From Clusia tigrina (taxonomy: Eukaryota; Arthropoda; Insecta; Diptera; Clusiidae), in NCBI GenBank assembly GCA_920105625.2, contig CAKKTE020000188.1:2900822-2964821 (forward strand): DNA of 64,000 nucleotides, written 5' to 3'. The translations under genes were made by a program, and so were the position numbers. Numbering within the stretch: position 1 is the stretch's first letter; each line of letters begins with the position of its first letter. Under the pieces are notes generated by a model. The model searched no databases and had not been told where the DNA came from. It saw nothing but the letters and a program-made list of their open reading frames with translations. Of this stretch, positions 59,017-64,000 are shown piece by piece.

Positions 59017-59674
59017 TTAGTGGCCTTCTTCTATCCATTTATGTAGTGTGCCCCACGGCTGTAAGTGGTACTGCCTCTGCTTATAGTATTCAACTTGTAA
59101 AAAAAACATTTGGAATACATGAGAGATTACAATACACCTTCTTCCTTTGCAGCAATGCGTTTTATGGTGGAAGTGTTTCTCTTGAGCTTCCTCATAATGG
59201 TATTTGACATCGTTTGGCTTTGATGTGGAGACAATCGGTATTTCTCTGAGACACACATTTAATGACGTAATTTGTGTACTCTGATCGGTAACCAGTCTCT
59301 GTGTCCTCTTGTATTAAATCATATTTCCTATGTAAATCATATTCCATATGTTCATACTCTAGATTGGACATACACTTCAATGAAGCAATTAACTTCCGTG
59401 AGCCAAATTTCCTCTGCTTATGATATTTGGTGGTGGTTTCAGTCACCCACCTTAAGCTTTTACCCATCTTCAACTACTCCAAAATCGATTCTGTTGTGAT
59501 TGTGATACACTCGGTGGACATTGTACTATAATTGACCAATTCAAAACATGACTCCGCAAGGAAACTTGTTCTTTTTTCGTTGCTTGTCAATAACTTATCC
59601 ACAACGCATTCAAATGCTGCGGCCATATGCCGTTTCGCAAAATTAAAATTACATCCGTCGCCATTCATCCCCAA
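59017..59674 (-). pseudogene. unidentified ORF fragments between pol and LTR
   Basis: On the minus strand a frame from 59674 to 59192 is open except for one TAG (59474-59476) and is continued in another frame (59256-59017). Pieces include FECVVDKLLTSNEKRTSFLA, YEHMEYDLHRKYDLIQEDTE and CLREIPIVSTSKPNDVKYHY. No domain is recognised. The position is where env lies in errantivirus-type elements, but no envelope signature was seen. Confidence 0.35.
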
Positions 59675-61148
59675 TCTAATATGTTGGCATCTTTGGGGTC
59701 ACAAACCTTAGATAACTGCCAAAAATCTTTGTTTTTCAAAAACGCATCTTTCCGAATACTACGTTGGTCTTTTAGTCCGCACCGCCTTCCGATATCCGCT
59801 GTTCCCGGAACTTCCTGCTTCGCTTCACATCATCAGAGCTATATAGAGAACACCTATAATAATTTTCTTAATTTTCTAGTATACATTTTAGTTTGATATT
59901 TCTTCTATGTTTAATTTTTGCCGAACATTTCAAAGTCAACTTATTAAATGAATTTAAAAATTATATAACATTTAAATAAATACAGTATATGTACTATATA
60001 TACTCTTGGGTATAATTTTCCAATTTAGTATGATTTTTGTTTTTTTTTTATTACAAATTTATATTTTAAATAATTAATTTTTGTAACTCTAATTATTTTC
60101 TAAACTACTTTTGATTCTAATGTGAACTTTGCACAGATTAGAATTTTTTAATTTTTAACTTTTCTTAAACATAAGCTATTCCAAAAAACAATATTTCTAC
60201 AACATGCTTTTTTTATAATTGAATGCTATATCATTCAATTTGCCATCCACTCGTCTTCTCCCCTCACATTATCGGATTCGCTACCGTATCCTGGAGGAAA
60301 AGAGGACTGGACTATGCGTTTTCATAGCCATATAGGGCATCAGTTTTGCTCTGATTAATTTTTCGTGCTCTTTTTCAACACGTGAGTTATCACTCATTTC
60401 AACTTTGAACCAATTCATTGGCCCTCCGACAAAAACCAGATTATACAAAATAATCCCGTTTGTGTCAAAACTTTGTCCATTGCATGACTATACCTTTCAT
60501 CGCATACAATTACTTTTTATAAAAAATTTACTTCTAGCCTGATATGTATATATCCATTAATGATTCTATTTTCCATCCTGTAATCAGCCCGTATATGAAT
60601 ACATACATACATTCAAGGCGCTTTAAATTACCTAGAATTAATTGCTTATTTTCCCAATCAACCTATACTTTTTTTTATATTCCAACATATACATTTATTC
60701 AAATTTCCATACGCTAATTTCCTAATCAATTAACAGTTAAAACCTATGTACGAGTATATCTACATATAGCCTACTGCAGTATCTGCAAATTCCCAATTCC
60801 TAATCATATGTCCCTACATACTTACTTATATGGCCATACCCATTCCTATAACTAGAATACTTACTTCTTTAAATATTCCCTCGTACATTCATTCTGTATA
60901 TTATACAGTTACATACATATATATTTACTTCACCAACGGTGCCGGCGCTACTGCTTTCATTTCATTAACCGCCGTATGTATGTATGTACATATTTGAAGT
61001 TAAGTTTTATATTACTTACCCACGACTGTCTTACTATTTTATTTTATTTTTTAAATACGTGCAATATTTATCATTTAATATTTAAAAAATATTTTTCCCT
61101 ACTGTGCTTCGTTCGGCCATAGTGCATAATAAGCACATTTTTCTTACG

Positions 61149-62421
61149 TCAATTATAATCGCTCGATTTTAAGTGGCACACTTCTACTGGCCTTGACTTT
61201 GAGAATCGGAGCTGTGTGTTATCCGATATACACACGTACATGTTTACGTTGTTATTCTTGTGTTTACACTTGTAAAACACTGCAAACACATGTGGTCTAA
61301 TGTGGAATAATTTTAACAAATTATTATGTAGCTTTTTATTATTGCCCTTAATCGTTACGACTGTTGTAACTGGGCTTCGGATCTCTGCTACCATATACGG
61401 ACCTATCCACACAGGTGATAATTTATTTCTCCTGGCTTGATTCCTCATGAGTACCTGATCACCCACGTTCAAAACGACTGGGTTTAGTACCTTGTTATAG
61501 GCCTCCCTGGCTACTCGTTTAGCGCAATCCTGGTTTTCTCTGACCAACTCGTGCGCTCGCTGTAGCTGATACTTTTGCACTTTATTCGGGTCATCAGCAT
61601 TGTACACTGGCGCACATTTGCGCTTCAGATTTGCTGGTATATTAAAATCAAACCGGTAGAGCGTCCTGAACGGAGTTTGCTTCGTTGATACATGTACCGT
61701 ATTATTGCATTGCAGTGGTTAACCATTGATCCCAATTCGAGCCGTCTTCCTTGGCAAAACTGCGCAAGTACTCGGCCAGAGGTCGATGACTACGTTCCAG
61801 TGAGCCATTCGCCTGTGGATGATATGGTGTTATGTGCAACTTCTTGATTCCCAGCATTTTACATGTTTCCGAGAACAGTTTCGATACAAAATTAGAACCA
61901 TTGTCGGTTATCAAAACCTTAGGTATGTTGTATCGTGCTATTATTTCATCAAAGAAAGCCTTGGCCACCGTACCTGCTTCAGCATCGGGTATAGCCACGC
62001 ACGCCATATACTTTGAGAAATCATCTTGGAACGTCAAAATGTATTTATTTCCCGAAACTGTCTCAGGTAAAATACCTACAATATCCATATGAACTTTATC
62101 AAATGGTTGTTTTGGTGTGTCAGTTAACACCATTGGCATCTTTGTTAGCCTTGAACTTTTGTTGGCCTGACATTTCGGACAACTCTTTATATATTTTTTA
62201 ATATCTCGGAGCATACCTTTCCATCCGTATACTCGCTTAATTCTGTCATGGGTTTTCCAGAATCCGTGGTGGCCACCTAGGGGTGAATCATGGAAACCCT
62301 TTAACACAGCCTGGATATCCTTTATATCCTCCAGCCATTCCACACTACTGGCTGTTTGCTCATTGGCATCGAAACCCGCATTGCTAACATCTCTTGTAGC
62401 ATCAATTTTGTCTCTTTGCAT
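61149..62421 (-). pseudogene. Ty3/gypsy integrase region of pol, broken
   Basis: The zinc-binding segment shows GGHHGFWKTHDRIKRVYGW then SCPKCQANKSS. The catalytic core has VHMDIVGILPE (Asp), LITDNGSNFVS (Asp) and QANGSLERSHRPLAEYL (Glu), i.e. D,D35E. The C-terminal part has VGDQVLMRNQARR and WIGPYMVAEIRSP (GPY motif). A frameshift near 61700 separates core from C-terminus, and the join to RNase H upstream is also shifted. Confidence 0.9.
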
Positions 62422-63965
62422 TCTCTCGGCCTTCTCCTTATCTGACCGTGCTTTGGACCAGTTTGCACTACTGATACTTTCTGTGCCTGCGGTACTCTGC
62501 TGAGTGCGTCCGCATTCAGATTCTTCTTCCCAGGTTTGTATATGATTTCAAAATCATACTCAGACAATTTGTGTCTGAACCTGGCTAGCCTAGACGTTTG
62601 ATCTTTCAAATTGGCTATGTCTCTCAACGGCTGGTGATCAGTATATATCTTAAATGGGCGTCCTAGCAGATATGCTCTAAAATTCTTCGTAGCCCACACT
62701 ATGGCTAGAAATTCCTTCTCTATTGTGGAGTATCTCTTCTCCGTGTCGCTAAGCGCTCTGCTTGCGAATGCTATTGGTCGGTCATCACCGACTTCCCCTT
62801 GTGACAATACTGCCCCTAATGCTTCATTGCTAGCATCAGTGGTCAACAAAAAAGTTTGCTCAAAGTCGGGGTACGCCAAAATTGGTGGCGAGCTAATTAT
62901 CTCCTTTAGCCTCTCGAATGCTTGCTGACATCTCTCTGTCGTCCATTCGAACTTTGCTTCTTTTCGTAGCAACTTATTAATGGGCAAAGCAATTCCGGCT
63001 AGTCCTTCCACGAACTTTCTATAATAGTTCACTAGTCCTAGGAATGCTTGCACTTCCTTTCTGTTTCTCGGAATCGCTAGATTTTTAACGCATTCCACCT
63101 TCTGCGGGTCAGGCAGTGCTCCTGCTTCTGAGCAACGATGGCCTAAATAAACCACCTCTCTTCGCAAAAATTGACACTTCTCCGTGTTCAATTTCAAATT
63201 GTGTTCTCGTAATTTCTGGAGCACCTTGCACAAGCGTTGCGAATGCTGCTGCAAGTTCTTCCCATAAATTACAATATCATCGAGGTACACAAAACAATCT
63301 AACCCTTGTAAGCCTGTTAGCACATGGTTCATTAGCCGTTGGAAGGTAGACGGTGCTCCTGTTAATCCAAACGGCATTCTATTAAACTCATAATGGCCTA
63401 AACCGGTGCTGAACGCGGTTTTCTGCTTATCTTGGGTATCCACCAGAACTTGGTGGTAGCCACTCGCTAAATCAAGTGTAGAAAAATATCTACTGTGTCC
63501 CAATTGATCCAGTATCTCTTCTATCCTTGGTATTGGGAACACCTGCTTGATAGTGGCGTCGTTCAATTTCCTAAAATCAACGACCATTCTCCACTTCTTC
63601 TGACCCTGAGCACCTCCCTTCTTTGGCACCAAAATTATTGGTGAATTCCAAGGCGAGATACTCGGCGAAATAATGTTATCTTTCAACATTCCCTCCACTT
63701 GCCTATTTACCTCATCTTTGTGAGCTTGCGGCAATCTGTACTGTTTCTAGTTAATTGGTGCTTGATCCACTCTAGTAGGTATTTCATGCTCTACCTCTGG
63801 TGTATATGTTAACTGGTCTCCTTCCAGCAAAAATATGTCATGGAATGACGCACAAATGGCTTCTATTGATGCCTTCTCTTCTGAATTCACGCTTGGGTCT
63901 AACTTCAAGGATTCTAGCACCCTCTCCATTCTTTTTCTTATATCTACCTGCTTAATCTGATTCAC
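62322..63965 (-). pseudogene. Ty3/gypsy reverse transcriptase and RNase H region of pol, broken
   Basis: RT motifs in order: WNSPIILVPKK, VVDFRKLND, FSTLDLASGYHQ, RMPFGLTGAPSTFQRLM and FVYLDDIVIYGK with the catalytic DD. The connection has FLGLVNYYRKFVEG. RNase H shows LTTDASNEALGAVLSQ, STIEKEFLAIVWA and FKIYTDHQPL, then NADALSRVP. An in-frame stop at 63748-63750 separates the upstream part. The sequence leaves frame at about 62440 before the integrase. The arrangement and motifs resemble 412/mdg1/17.6-type elements; lineage not resolved. Confidence 0.92.
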
Positions 63966-64000
63966 CGATCTATAATTCGGTTCCTTAAAATTATCATAAC

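Larger units (their letters stand above)
57935..64000 (-). mobile_element. Ty3/gypsy LTR retrotransposon, 3' LTR to pol (5' part off window)
   Basis: Minus orientation: pol (RT, RNase H, integrase) from the window edge to 61149, then 2.7 kb of weakly coding DNA, polypurine tract and one LTR. No gag or 5' LTR in the window. Pol is broken by a stop and frameshifts, so this copy is dead. Confidence 0.9.

Overview
The window is A+T-rich insect nuclear DNA. Its spliced host coding sequence closely matches higher-fly (schizophoran) proteins, and the intervening DNA is packed with transposons. A tephritid-like fly is plausible, but the sequence does not settle the genus.

Two divergently transcribed host genes are present. 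On the minus strand, 19 coding exons of Cadps (CAPS, calcium-dependent activator protein for secretion) run from the start codon at 45530 down to 420. Every junction keeps the reading frame, giving 1458 codons; the final exon or exons lie before base 1. The exons form three clusters: exons 1-15 (45.5-34.0 kb), exons 16-17 (16.7-15.6 kb) and exons 18-19 (1.2-0.4 kb). They are separated by introns of about 17.3 kb (intron 15) and 14.4 kb (intron 17). On the plus strand, the first coding exon of PIP4K (phosphatidylinositol 5-phosphate 4-kinase) lies at 57341-57475; its other exons are beyond base 64000. In Drosophila both genes are on the dot chromosome (Muller element F), so this is probably element F DNA.

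Mobile DNA by region. Intron 17 (1.2-15.6 kb) holds LINE relics, a 776-bp element with 29-bp inverted repeats and a 7-bp target duplication, a Penelope-like element with inverted terminal repeats, and a deleted mariner. It also holds a coding-like, frame-compatible cassette (7064-7234) that may be an unrecognised alternative Cadps exon. Intron 15 (16.7-34.0 kb) holds a near-complete vertumnana-type mariner inside a jockey relic and, just beyond it, an intact two-ORF LOA-clade LINE (23845-29017) with a perfect 11-bp target duplication. A 5'-truncated jockey copy with a 16-bp target duplication follows. The 45.5-57.2 kb intergenic region carries short inverted-repeat elements, a possible solo LTR or GC-rich island, a MADF-coding inverted-repeat element and a Tc1-like element with inverted repeats over 300 bp long. 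PIP4K intron 1 is occupied by a minus-strand Ty3/gypsy LTR element (57935 to beyond 64000) with broken pol.

The most interesting signals are: a 3'-end motif that can fold into a hairpin, shared by six divergent LINE 3' ends; the cryptic Cadps cassette exon; a six-copy family of CGA-rich inverted-repeat elements, one copy carrying a second nested element; and two LINE copies in opposite orientation that share one internal deletion junction.
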